A stretch of DNA of 29,601 nucleotides, taken from positions 1 through 29,601 of the forward strand of contig CAZOWW010000074.1 in NCBI GenBank assembly GCA_964583765.1, given 5' to 3'. The translations under genes and the position numbers were made by a program. The notes beneath the pieces were generated by a model, which was not told the origin of the DNA, did not search any database, and was given only the letters and a program-made list of their open reading frames with translations. This document shows positions 1 to 7,994 of this stretch, piece after piece. Within the stretch, counting starts at the first letter, position 1, and the number at the start of each line of letters is the position of its first letter. Origin of the DNA: CAZOWW01 sp964583765. GTDB taxonomy: Bacteria > Actinomycetota > Actinomycetes > Actinomycetales > Kineosporiaceae.

Positions 1-1
1 G

Positions 2-832
2 ATCCTGTGGCTGGTGTTGCTCGGGTCGCTCGGGTACATGGCGACCGTGCTGCCTCCCGGCCTGGGTTCGGTGGCGGGGAGTATCTGGGTGCCCTCGCGC
101 AAGATCGATCTCCTGGTCGTCCTGCTCCTGCCCGCCGCTGTCCTGACCCGACGGCGCGCCGATCGGGCGGTGGTGCTCTGCCCGGCCTCCGCGGTACTCG
201 CCGGCGCCGTGCCGGCCGTGGCACTCCTGCTCGTCGAGGGGGCGGACCTGGGCGCGTACTACCCCGAGAAACTGATCTGGATCACCTTGACAGCGCTGCT
301 GCCACTCGCGCTGGCCGGTCTCCTCGTGGGCACCGCCCGGCTGGTCCGCCTGCCGGGCGCCCGGTCCCGGCACTGGGCCGCTGCTGCCACGGCAGTGGGG
401 GTCGTGTGCGGGAACTGCGGGATCTCGCAGTTCGGTTCTCCGGTCCTGCCCTGGCTCCCCTACCGGGACGGTGCCTGGGCCCACCACCAGTTCGACCTCT
501 GGACCGGTTCCACCTGGCCGTCCCGGACCGCGGCCGACGCCGTCTTCCACCTGCCGGCGCAACCGCGCCGGGTCCTGTTCAGCGCCTTCCGGGACCCCGA
601 CGACGACAAGCTCGCCAACTTCTGGACGGCGGCTCTGGACAACCCGGGGAACCTCCTGGCGGCCTGGGCCTACGCCCATGACGGGTCCAATGCCCGGGAC
701 GTGTGTGCCTTCACGGGCACCAATCCGGGCTACGAGGTCCTGACGGCGTCGCAGGACCAGGCACGCCTGCTGGGTCGATGTGGAGCGGACGTCCGCCTGG
801 TCCCGGGTACGTCGCCGCGTGACACCGGATGA
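2..832 (+). CDS. Membrane protein, C-terminal part (5' end outside window)
   Basis: The frame is open from the first bases of the window with no convincing start, so this is the C-terminal part of a longer protein. The visible part starts inside a hydrophobic segment and has further membrane-type stretches (for example around LLVVLLLPAAVL and ITLTALLPLALAGLLV). It ends in a soluble tail of about 130 residues with Trp, Asp and several Cys residues, probably exposed outside the membrane. I do not recognise the family. It lies 84 bases upstream of a glycosyltransferase and reads the same way, so a role in surface-glycan assembly is an inference from position only. A Wzy-like or GT-C type membrane enzyme is possible, but no diagnostic motif is visible. 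Confidence 0.7.
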   Translation: MLWLVLLGSLGYMATVLPPGLGSVAGSIWVPSRKIDLLVVLLLPAAVLTRRRADRAVVLCPASAVLAGAVPAVALLLVEGADLGAYYPEKLIWITLTALLPLALAGLLVGTARLVRLPGARSRHWAAAATAVGVVCGNCGISQFGSPVLPWLPYRDGAWAHHQFDLWTGSTWPSRTAADAVFHLPAQPRRVLFSAFRDPDDDKLANFWTAALDNPGNLLAAWAYAHDGSNARDVCAFTGTNPGYEVLTASQDQARLLGRCGADVRLVPGTSPRDTG

Positions 833-858
833 CGGTCCGAGGCTCTGGCCGACCGTTG

Positions 859-915
859 ACGAACGACCATTCCGAGCCGGCGACGAACGTCCATCTCGAG
901 TGAACGAACGGGCAT
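859..915 (+). repeat. Three 12-bp direct repeats (ACGAACGNNCAT) upstream of a glycosyltransferase gene
   Basis: ACGAACGACCAT (859-870), ACGAACGTCCAT (883-894) and ACGAACGGGCAT (904-915) share 10 of 12 bases and are spaced 24 and 21 bases apart. The last copy ends one base before the ATG at 917 and takes the place where a Shine-Dalgarno sequence would be expected; none is visible. They may be binding sites for a regulator, close to two helical turns apart, or a decayed tandem duplication. The function is inferred. Confidence 0.6.
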
Positions 916-916
916 C

Positions 917-2026
917 ATGACCGCGATCCTGCACCTGTCCCAGCCGACCGACGCCGGTGTGGCCAAGGTCGTCCTCGACCTGTGTCGCTCCCAGCTCGCG
1001 GCCGGGCACATCGTCACGGTTGCCTGCCCGCGCGGACCGCTGCACGACCGCCTCGTCGCGGCGGGCGTCCCCTGGCAACTCTGGCGCGCGTCCCGCCAAC
1101 CGGGGCCCTGGCTGCTGCGTGAGATGCACGCCGTGCGCACGCTCGTCGAACGGGTCCGTCCCGACCTCGTGCACCTGCACTCGAGCAAGGCGGGCCTGGC
1201 CGGACGGCTGGCCCTGCGGGGCGAGACACCCACCGTGTTCCAACCACATGCCTGGTCCTTCGAGGCCGCCGACGGGCTGCTCGCCCTGGCGTCCACCTGG
1301 TGGGAACGCCGGGCGAGCCGGTGGACCGACGCCCTTCTCTGCTGCAGTACGCAGGAGCTCCGCACCGGTCTGACGGTCGGGGTGCGTGCCCCGGCCCGGG
1401 TCGTGCTCAACGGCACGCTGCTGCCCGCCGAGACCGATTTGGCCCGCTGGCGCACGGCGGTCCGCCAGGCGCTCCAGCTCGGCACGGACGTGCCGGTGGC
1501 CATCACCGTCGGCCGGTTGTGCCGGCAGAAGGGGCAGGACGTCGCCTTCCGGGCCTGGCCGTTGATCCGCCACCGCCATCCCGACGCCGTGCTGCTCGTC
1601 GTGGGCGATGGGCCCGACGCCTGGAACCTGCGACGGTCGGCCCCCCGGGGAGTGCGGTTGATCGGCGCCCGGTCCGATGTCACGGCCCTCTACGCGGCGG
1701 CTGACGTGGCGATCCTCCCGTCCCGCTGGGAGGGGCTCTCCCTGGCCCTGCTCGAGGGCATGGCGGCGGGACTACCCACCGTGGCGACCGCAGTGGGCGG
1801 CAGCCGTGAGGTGCTGCAGGAGGGCCCGGCGGCCCCGGGCGGGGTGGTCGTCCCTCCCGAGGACCCGAGAAGGCTGGCGCAGGCCACGGCCAGCCTGTTC
1901 AGCCATCGCGACCTCGCGACGGCGCTCGGTGCCGGGGCTCGGGAACGGGCCGCGCGCGTCTACACCCCGGAGGCCACGGCCGGGGCCGTCGAGGAGGTCT
2001 ACCGGTCGGTCCTCGCAGCCTCGTGA
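917..2026 (+). CDS. GT4-family glycosyltransferase (GT-B fold)
   Basis: Predicted to transfer a sugar from a nucleotide-sugar donor to a growing lipid-linked glycan on the cytoplasmic face. The 369-residue length is normal for the family. The N-terminal Rossmann half opens with a typical first strand and a Gly-containing loop (ILHLSQPTDAGVAKV). The C-terminal donor half has ITVGRLCRQKGQD, then LLVVGDGPD, then the EX7E motif in WEGLSLALLEGM (E272 and E280), and a TAVGGSREV loop. The ATG at 917 gives a canonical N-terminus although no good Shine-Dalgarno precedes it. A methyltransferase gene follows after 122 bases on the same strand. Donor and linkage cannot be read from the sequence. The family assignment is secure; membership in the same glycan pathway as the minus-strand operon is inferred. 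Confidence 0.93.
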   Translation: MTAILHLSQPTDAGVAKVVLDLCRSQLAAGHIVTVACPRGPLHDRLVAAGVPWQLWRASRQPGPWLLREMHAVRTLVERVRPDLVHLHSSKAGLAGRLALRGETPTVFQPHAWSFEAADGLLALASTWWERRASRWTDALLCCSTQELRTGLTVGVRAPARVVLNGTLLPAETDLARWRTAVRQALQLGTDVPVAITVGRLCRQKGQDVAFRAWPLIRHRHPDAVLLVVGDGPDAWNLRRSAPRGVRLIGARSDVTALYAAADVAILPSRWEGLSLALLEGMAAGLPTVATAVGGSREVLQEGPAAPGGVVVPPEDPRRLAQATASLFSHRDLATALGAGARERAARVYTPEATAGAVEEVYRSVLAAS

Positions 2027-2132
2027 TCGGCAGGCACGAGGCTGCGAGCACCGACCGCCCCGTCCCCTGATCACGCCGGGTCCACGCCACACCGGAGAGC
2101 CGGCCGGACCCGGTCCCGAAGCACGCCACCTC

Positions 2133-2139
2133 AAGGAGG
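2133..2139 (+). promoter_or_regulatory. Strong ribosome binding site (AAGGAGG)
   Basis: A near-perfect anti-16S match lies 9 bases before the ATG at 2149 and fixes the methyltransferase start. Confidence 0.85.
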
Positions 2140-2148
2140 GCAAGACCC

Positions 2149-2946
2149 ATGACGACCGTGCGCTACCTCCCCTGGCAGGAGCTCTTCGCGATCTTCCCGC
2201 GCCTGGTCGAGGACACCCTCACCACAGGCGTAAGCGTCTGCGACATCGGCGGCGGAGCGAATCCTCGCCTCGGCCCGGACATCGTGCGTGAGCGCCACCT
2301 GAACTACCTCGTGCTGGACATCTCGCAGGACGAGCTCGACAAGACCCCGCCTGAGTACCGCACGCTCTGCGCCGACATCGGCGACCCCGACCTGCGTCTC
2401 CCCCAGCAGTTCGACCTCGTGTTGAGCCACACCCTGCTCGAACACGTCCAGAACGCCGATGTCGTGCATCGCAACGTACACCGGCTCCTGCGCCCGGGGG
2501 GACGGGCGCTCCACTTCTTCCCCACCTTCCACACGCTGCCCTTCCTGGCGAACCGTCTGCTTCCTTCAGGCCCCGGGGAGTGGCTCCTGTCGAAGGTCCA
2601 GCGGGGCCGGTCGGCCGACGGCAATCACGCGAAGTTCCCCGCTTTCTACTCGTGGTGCCGGGGACCGGTCGCCGGTCAGATCCAGCGCTTCACCGAACTC
2701 GGCTACGAGGTCGAGACCTACCTCGGCGCCTTCGGGCACGGGTACTACCGACGGTTGCCACTGCTCGATCGGTGCGAGTCGGTGAAGCAGCGCACGCTGC
2801 TCCGTCACCCCCACCCGTCACTCACCTCCTACGCGCTCGTGTGCCTGCGCAGGCCACCCGTGGGCCCCGAGGAGGACCGCCTGGCGACCGAGGCGGACCG
2901 CGTCACCGATCGGGAGCAGATCCCGAGCCTGGCCTCCCGCGCCTGA
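2149..2946 (+). CDS. Class I SAM-dependent methyltransferase
   Basis: This 265-residue protein has the class I Rossmann methyltransferase layout. Motif I is VCDIGGGANP (about residues 30-39), the acidic strand-2 end is VLDISQDELD, and the FDLVLSHTLLEHV segment with HRLLRPGG is the usual motif IV-VI region of the Methyltransf_11 group. The active sites are SAM-binding and the acceptor is not predictable from motifs. The gene sits between a glycosyltransferase and a putative glycan-modifying enzyme, so O- or N-methylation of a sugar, or methylation of a glycan terminus, is the most reasonable role. The C-terminal 100 residues, with many Arg, His and Tyr residues, do not match the core fold and may bind the acceptor. 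The start is supported by the AAGGAGG at 2133. Confidence 0.9.
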   Translation: MTTVRYLPWQELFAIFPRLVEDTLTTGVSVCDIGGGANPRLGPDIVRERHLNYLVLDISQDELDKTPPEYRTLCADIGDPDLRLPQQFDLVLSHTLLEHVQNADVVHRNVHRLLRPGGRALHFFPTFHTLPFLANRLLPSGPGEWLLSKVQRGRSADGNHAKFPAFYSWCRGPVAGQIQRFTELGYEVETYLGAFGHGYYRRLPLLDRCESVKQRTLLRHPHPSLTSYALVCLRRPPVGPEEDRLATEADRVTDREQIPSLASRA

Positions 2947-2958
2947 GGGCGGCCCCCA

Positions 2959-2991
2959 CCCTCGGCGAGGGCCACTGCCCCGGGTGGGGCA
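2959..2991 (+). terminator. Two adjacent GC-rich hairpins after the methyltransferase gene
   Basis: CCCTC-GGC-GAGGG (2959-2971) is followed at once by TGCCCC-GGGT-GGGGCA (2976-2991). Both stems are perfect. There is no T-run, which is common for terminators in high-GC actinobacteria. They lie 13-45 bases after the stop codon. The terminator role is inferred; they could also be RNA processing or attenuation elements. Confidence 0.35.
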
Positions 2992-3077
2992 ATCTCCGGC
3001 GATCCCGTCAGTCTTCGCGGCCTCGCCGCCGAGGAGCACAGGACGGATCCCGGGTGTCGTCGGCAGGGGTGAGCAGC

Positions 3078-4412
3078 ATGTTCCGTCCACGTGCCCGAGG
3101 CTCGGACCCGGAACGCCACCAGATCCCCTGGGCCCGGCCCACCCCCTGCGTCCTTCTCCTGGTGCTCGGCCTGGTCCTCGCGCCGACGATCTCTCCCGTG
3201 ACGTCCACCGATCCTCGGCCGGAGCAGCGGGTCGAGGGCGCCAGGGTGAGCCCACGCGCCGTACTCCGGCAGTTGGCCGACACCGAGGACGACCTCGTGC
3301 GGGCCGCAGCCGACGGACTCACCCAGCTGCAGCGGCGTTCGTCCGCCGGGGACGGCGAGTACCTGCGGGACTGGCGCTGGCACCGTCAGGGCGTCGAGTG
3401 CTTCCGCTGCGACATGGGACCCACCGTCACGGCGGCGGCGCTGGCCGGGATGACCCGGGATCGTCGCTACACGCTGCTCGCCGTGCGCACGATGGATCGG
3501 GCGTTGGCCGATCACCAGACCCCCTCGGGGGCGTTCGGGCTCGTGCGGTCGGGCAGGCCACGGCCGGACGACATCGAGACCGCGCTCTTCGCGATGCATC
3601 TCGGCCTCTCCGTCCAGCTCATGGGTACCCAGCTGCCGGCCGCCGAGCGCCGGCGATGGGTGAGGGCCCTCTGCCGGGCCGTCGACTGGCTGTACCACCA
3701 CGGCAACTACGCCTGGTACACCAACGGCAACATCAGCCTCGGCAATGCCGTGGCCGCGGGGCTGGCCTGGCGACTCACCGGTGACCCGCACTTCCGCCAC
3801 ATCTACGAGCTGGGGTTGCGCTTCGTCGAGCATCCGCCCCAGGACCGCTGGCCGGGATACGGCCTTGTCGTGACCCGCAGACCCCACCGCCCGGACGGTG
3901 CGGACGGTGCGGCCTATCTCACGGAGACCGGCGCCGGAGGAACCGGATTCGACCCCGAGTACACCTCTGTGCAGGCCGACTTCGCTGCGGTCCTGGCGCT
4001 GGTCGTGCGGGAACGCGAGCCGTTGCGGCTGGCCAACATGCTGGCCAATCAGGTGATGACCCGGGTGGACACCCACGAATGGACGCTCGACACCAGTCGG
4101 GGGACGCGGCACACCGAGGCCGGGCGATGGGTCGACTTCACCGACAGCTTCCTGACCACTCTGACCCTGCTCGGGCGATCGGACCTCGCCCGGCTGGCGC
4201 TGGCCGAGAGCCGTTCCCAGATCCGGCACGCCGTGACCTGGGGCGAGGACGGCGGAGCCTCGATCTACGAGATGTGGGGAAGCCAACTCGCACCCCTGCT
4301 CTACGACCTGGCGCAGCTCCACCGGTCTCTCGCAACCGTCGAACCCCCTCGCCGTTCCGCTCCCCCCGCCCGTCTCCGCAAGCCACCGGTCCTGGGCGCC
4401 GCCAGCTCATGA
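3078..4412 (+). CDS. Membrane-anchored or secreted protein, probable alpha/alpha-toroid carbohydrate-active enzyme
   Basis: The ATG at 3078 is chosen because an AGGGG purine run lies just before it and the next residues form a basic stretch followed by one hydrophobic segment (CVLLLVLGLVLAPTI, about residues 25-42), a signal anchor or signal peptide. A GTG at 3069 is the alternative. The mature part, about 400 residues, is helical with regularly spaced Trp/Tyr/His/Asp motifs: DWRWHRQG, ECFRCDMGPT, YAWYTNGNISLGNA, RWPGYGLV, DPEYTSVQAD and WVDFTDSFLTTL. This pattern resembles (alpha/alpha)6-barrel enzymes such as polysaccharide lyases, glucuronyl C5-epimerases and some glycosidases, but I cannot place it in a named family and cannot name catalytic residues. 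It faces the polysaccharide operon tail to tail and shares 6 bases with its last gene. Trimming, lyase or epimerase action on the exported glycan is an inference. Confidence 0.75.
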   Translation: MFRPRARGSDPERHQIPWARPTPCVLLLVLGLVLAPTISPVTSTDPRPEQRVEGARVSPRAVLRQLADTEDDLVRAAADGLTQLQRRSSAGDGEYLRDWRWHRQGVECFRCDMGPTVTAAALAGMTRDRRYTLLAVRTMDRALADHQTPSGAFGLVRSGRPRPDDIETALFAMHLGLSVQLMGTQLPAAERRRWVRALCRAVDWLYHHGNYAWYTNGNISLGNAVAAGLAWRLTGDPHFRHIYELGLRFVEHPPQDRWPGYGLVVTRRPHRPDGADGAAYLTETGAGGTGFDPEYTSVQADFAAVLALVVREREPLRLANMLANQVMTRVDTHEWTLDTSRGTRHTEAGRWVDFTDSFLTTLTLLGRSDLARLALAESRSQIRHAVTWGEDGGASIYEMWGSQLAPLLYDLAQLHRSLATVEPPRRSAPPARLRKPPVLGAASS

Positions 4413-5603
4413 CCTGTGCGGGTGAGCGGTGCGACCACGACGCACGAGCGAGGCCCCGAGCCGCTGCAGGGGGCGTTCGAACACCAGATTGAGGATCGCG
4501 AGACCAGGTATCAGCAGGCCTAGGGACAGCACGAATACCAGCGAGTCGCGCAGCAACACGTCGCTGGACGGGGGAATCGCCCTGTCCACGATCTTCAGCC
4601 CCAGGGAGTGGAAGAGATATAGCCCGTAGGAGATGACACCGACAACGCGGATCGGGGACCAGCAAAGGATTCGGAACACCAGACCTCCTCTCGCCTCCAC
4701 GGCATGTGAGATCAGCAGACATGCCGAGATCGAGAAGATGACGTTCGTCCAGGTTGGCCATGCGGTCAGGGTCGACACCGTCAACGCGAAGATAGCGGCC
4801 GCGCCGGTCCACGGCCGTGCCAGAACTCTCCGCAGGGTGGTTCCACCCCCGGTAGACAGAACAAAGGCGAGCGCGCACCCCGCGAGGATCGGGGCATACC
4901 ACACGAACATCCGACTCGTCCGCGGCTCCACCAGGGGAAACAGGAAGAACGGCACGGACGCCGCGGCCGCCGCCCATCCGCGCCATCGACGGGCCCGCAG
5001 GATCACGAAGGCCACAACCGGCCAGAGAAGGTAGAACTTCTCCTCGAACCCGAGCGACCACAGTCCCGCGAGCGGGACCGGTCCCGCATCACCGGGATGG
5101 GTGGAAGCCTGCGACATCACCGGATACTCAGGGAGATACAGCAGGTAGAACGGCAACGCCGAGCGGAAGGCGGCTCTCCGCGGATCGAATCCCAGACCCA
5201 GCACCAGCACCGCGTACGTGGCGACGACGAGCCACATCATCGGCAGGATCCGGAAGATCCGTCGAACCAGGAATCGTGGATAGGAGAACCTCCCGTTCCT
5301 CGTCTCCTCGGAGAGCGCCAGAGTCGTGATCAGGTAGCCGGAGAGAACGAAGAAGAGCGTGACTCCGTTGTTCCCGTGGACGGCACCCATCGACCCACCC
5401 GGGAGATGCCAGGAGATGACCAGGAGAACCGCCAGGGCACGCACCCCATCGAGCGCGGGGAGGTACCGGGGCCCGACCGGCAGGAACGCCTGCCGGAGCC
5501 GGGCCGATCTTGTCTGTGCCTCTCGGCGCTGAATCGACCGGGCCTCGGACACCAGCGTCGTTCCGGTCTCCCGCCGCACTCCGGAAGCAGTCGTCACGAG
5601 CAC
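4407..5603 (-). CDS. Acyltransferase 3 family membrane O-acyltransferase (OafA/YrhL-like)
   Basis: This 398-residue polytopic protein shows the acyltransferase-3 signature. YLPALDGVRALAVLLVISWH carries the conserved Arg and His near the first membrane segment. FFVLSGYLIT is the classical second-segment motif, and RRIFRILPMMW and LWSLGFEEKFYLLWPV follow at the expected distance. About ten membrane segments are visible. Members of this family move acetyl or other acyl groups onto sugars of extracellular glycans. It is the last gene of the polysaccharide operon, one base after the glycosyltransferase stop, with a GTG start. Acetylation of a sugar of this polysaccharide is therefore likely, but the acyl group is unknown. 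Its stop overlaps the stop of the convergent gene. The base composition (about 62 % GC) is lower than in the middle of the operon. Confidence 0.92.
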   Translation of the reverse strand: MLVTTASGVRRETGTTLVSEARSIQRREAQTRSARLRQAFLPVGPRYLPALDGVRALAVLLVISWHLPGGSMGAVHGNNGVTLFFVLSGYLITTLALSEETRNGRFSYPRFLVRRIFRILPMMWLVVATYAVLVLGLGFDPRRAAFRSALPFYLLYLPEYPVMSQASTHPGDAGPVPLAGLWSLGFEEKFYLLWPVVAFVILRARRWRGWAAAAASVPFFLFPLVEPRTSRMFVWYAPILAGCALAFVLSTGGGTTLRRVLARPWTGAAAIFALTVSTLTAWPTWTNVIFSISACLLISHAVEARGGLVFRILCWSPIRVVGVISYGLYLFHSLGLKIVDRAIPPSSDVLLRDSLVFVLSLGLLIPGLAILNLVFERPLQRLGASLVRRGRTAHPHRS

Positions 5604-5604
5604 C

Positions 5605-6789
5605 TCACTCGCCTCTCTTCTCGCGCGCCGGCCCCAGCATCCCCACCCCCACCGGAAGGTCGTACCGATCCATCCGCCCAGTGAGAAGCACCGACCTCAC
5701 CTGGCCGTAGACACTTTCCCAGGAGAATCTGTCCCCCCAGGAGCACGCGGATCTGCTCATCCTCTCCCACAGGTCACCGCGGAGAACGATCTTCACCACG
5801 GCGTCGGCCACCGCCTCCGGGGATTCGGGGTCCACGAGGATCCCGGTCTCACCGTCCAGAACGGCATCCGTCGTCCCGCCGACGTTTCCGGCGACGACAG
5901 GAAGACCGCACCGCGCAGCCTCGGCGTAGACGATCCCGAAGCCCTCACCGGACCGACCGTCCGCTCCGGCCCGACTGGGCAGGGCAAATACGTGGCTGGA
6001 CCTCAGCAACTCCCATTTCGTCTTCTCGTCCACGCGGCCCAGGAACTGGACCGATCCCTCCAGTCCGAACTCCTCGACGCGCGCCTCCAGCGATGCCCTG
6101 AGCGGACCCTCCCCGACAACCAGCCACTGGATTTCAGGGACTCGCCCCACCATGATCCGCATTGCTCTCATCATCACGTCGTGTCCCTTGTAGCTGTCGG
6201 CGATCCGGGAAATCGTCAGGACCGTCGGCCGCCCCTTCCGCTCCGCTATCCCGGCAGGACACGCAGGAATTCCTGGCGGGATGACGTGGACATCTCCCCT
6301 GGGGGATCCGAGCCGGGACAGAAGGGATGCCGTGTAGCGGCTGACCGCGATACCCGCATCCGCCGACCGCATACCGCGCAGAGAACTGCGGGGCCAGGTC
6401 GGAACTTCCTTGGCATGGTAGTACTGGATCCAGGTCGCCCCTGTCGACCGAGCCAACGACTCAGCCGCCAACGCGCATCTCACATGCATTGAGAGCACGA
6501 CATCAGGACGGAACCGGATCCCGTGGACCACCGACCCCGCGGTCAGCCTTGCCAGGGAACGGCGACCACCCCGAGGATGGTTCCTCCACCGTCGGACCGG
6601 ATACGGGAGATAGCGGTCATGATCGACCCACCCGTCCTCCTCGAGCGTGAAGACACCCGCCGGACCCTCCCACCGGGAGACGATGCCCTCCGCCAGCGCC
6701 TCAATACCACCGACAGCGGGAGGAAACACCGGCGACAACACAAGGAGGCGACTTCCTCCGGCAGCCCGGTCCCCGACATCCTCGATCAC
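5605..6789 (-). CDS. GT4-family glycosyltransferase, PimB-like
   Basis: The N-terminal GT-B half has LLVLSPVFPPAVGGIE, the classical Gly-Gly loop of GT4 enzymes. The donor half has TISRIADSYKGHD, LVVGEGPL, and a long loop SRAGADGRSGEGFGIVYAEA, whose EGFGIVYAE contains the EX7E pair. The extended loop before EX7E resembles GDP-mannose-dependent PimB-type enzymes, so a mannosyl donor is possible but unproven. I chose the GTG at 6789 because GGAGG (6795-6799) stands 5 bases before it. A longer form from the GTG at 6864 would overlap the upstream stop by 4 bases, as in several other junctions here, but has no clear Shine-Dalgarno. The next gene, an acyltransferase, begins one base after the stop, so the two are surely cotranscribed. 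Confidence 0.9.
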   Translation of the reverse strand: MIEDVGDRAAGGSRLLVLSPVFPPAVGGIEALAEGIVSRWEGPAGVFTLEEDGWVDHDRYLPYPVRRWRNHPRGGRRSLARLTAGSVVHGIRFRPDVVLSMHVRCALAAESLARSTGATWIQYYHAKEVPTWPRSSLRGMRSADAGIAVSRYTASLLSRLGSPRGDVHVIPPGIPACPAGIAERKGRPTVLTISRIADSYKGHDVMMRAMRIMVGRVPEIQWLVVGEGPLRASLEARVEEFGLEGSVQFLGRVDEKTKWELLRSSHVFALPSRAGADGRSGEGFGIVYAEAARCGLPVVAGNVGGTTDAVLDGETGILVDPESPEAVADAVVKIVLRGDLWERMSRSACSWGDRFSWESVYGQVRSVLLTGRMDRYDLPVGVGMLGPAREKRGE

Positions 6790-6860
6790 TGGTTCCTCCA
6801 AGCTCTCATGCTTCCCGCGTCGAGGACGCATCTGGGCCAACGGCGGTGTGCGGCAAGGAC

Positions 6861-7994
6861 TCACATATTCCGAGAGTGCGCACAGGGCTCCACCGCCCCT
6901 CTCGTGCCACTCTCCATCGCACTCGACACCACGAGCTCCATAAGCGGACGCATCGAGGCACCCGAGTACTCCGCCCTCGCCCGGAGACGTGCTGTGCGGA
7001 CCATCTCCGCCCTCAACGAGGGAAGGTCCATGAGCTCACGCAATGCCCGCGCCAGGAGTCCAGCATGTCCGGGAGGTACCAGCCGACCACAGCCTTCCAG
7101 GACTCTGGGCAGGTCGGAGACTGCCGTGGCAACGATCGGGATTCCCGTGTCCATCGCATGGAGAATGTCCGCCGGCACCCCCGCCCGACGGGTTCTGTTG
7201 TCCTGTCGAGCGAACACCGCGACATCGGCCACAGCCAGCGGATGAGGCCGGGGGGGCCTGGAACTGGATCCCAGGACACCCACGTTCTCACATCCCGAGA
7301 AGTTCCCCGACATCCCCTGCGGAATCACCAGGACCATCCGCTGGTCCCCGAGGAAATCGAGGGATCGCAACACCGTGCGAATATCCTCCTCGCGATGAGG
7401 ACCGAGAAGTGCGATCACGAACCGCCCAGCGAGCCACTCGTTCTCGGGACTGCCGACCAGGCGGCGATCCGGAGGTCTCCCGTCATCGTCCGGGATGACC
7501 TGCGGAATCAGGACACCCCCGAAGCGCCGCTGAAGCCATCGCGACGCGACAGTTACCGCGTCCGCCCGGCGCACCGCCCGTTCCATCGACCAGGTCGCGA
7601 ACAGGCCGTTCGTGTCCCGGGGACGCAACAGGTTCCGGGCCAGCCACGGCAGGTCGTCGAGGAAGAAACCCAGCTCCCAGTCGTCGACATCGGCGATCAC
7701 CGGGCGGGGGCGCTCCACCCGGGCACGCAGGGCCACCCCCAGCGAGGTGCCCTTGGGCTTGACGGCGTACAGGAGATCGCCGTCGGCGGCCTTCACCAGG
7801 CCGTCGGTCCCCAGCCGACGGTCCACGGGCCGGTAGCGCACGGTCCGGTCCTGCCGCAGAGGCTCCCAGATACCCTCCCCAAGCACCGGCCCGACGATCG
7901 TGACGTCGTGCTCGTCGCACAGCAGCGAGGCGATCACGTGAGCCCGGCCCAGGCAGTTGTGCGAGAGGTCGTGGCTCAGCACCGAGATCCTCAC
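6861..7994 (-). CDS. Divergent GT4-like glycosyltransferase lacking the EX7E motif
   Basis: Starts at the GTG at 7994, which overlaps the upstream stop in a GTGA and is preceded by GGAGG (7999-8003). The frame is open further upstream, but that part is the coding strand of the neighbour in another frame. The 377-residue protein has a recognisable GT-B N-terminus (VRISVLSHDLSHNCLGRAH), a central VIADVDDWELGFF, and a C-terminal half with FVIALLGPHREEDI and IVATAVSDLPRVLEG. At the donor-site position, where relatives carry Glu-Gly-x6-Glu or Lys-x3-Glu, it has AGVPADILHAMDTG, so the usual acidic and basic residues are missing. It may use a different donor contact or be impaired. The C-terminal half is lower in GC (near 65 %) than the N-terminal half (near 71 %). 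Confidence 0.85.
   Translation of the reverse strand: MRISVLSHDLSHNCLGRAHVIASLLCDEHDVTIVGPVLGEGIWEPLRQDRTVRYRPVDRRLGTDGLVKAADGDLLYAVKPKGTSLGVALRARVERPRPVIADVDDWELGFFLDDLPWLARNLLRPRDTNGLFATWSMERAVRRADAVTVASRWLQRRFGGVLIPQVIPDDDGRPPDRRLVGSPENEWLAGRFVIALLGPHREEDIRTVLRSLDFLGDQRMVLVIPQGMSGNFSGCENVGVLGSSSRPPRPHPLAVADVAVFARQDNRTRRAGVPADILHAMDTGIPIVATAVSDLPRVLEGCGRLVPPGHAGLLARALRELMDLPSLRAEMVRTARLRARAEYSGASMRPLMELVVSSAMESGTRGAVEPCAHSRNM

Noticed and set aside
2580..3077. Upstream extension of the toroid protein frame across the methyltransferase gene
   Set aside because: It overlaps a well-supported methyltransferase in another frame, is Arg/Gly/Pro-rich, and the signal-anchor start at 3078 makes better sense.
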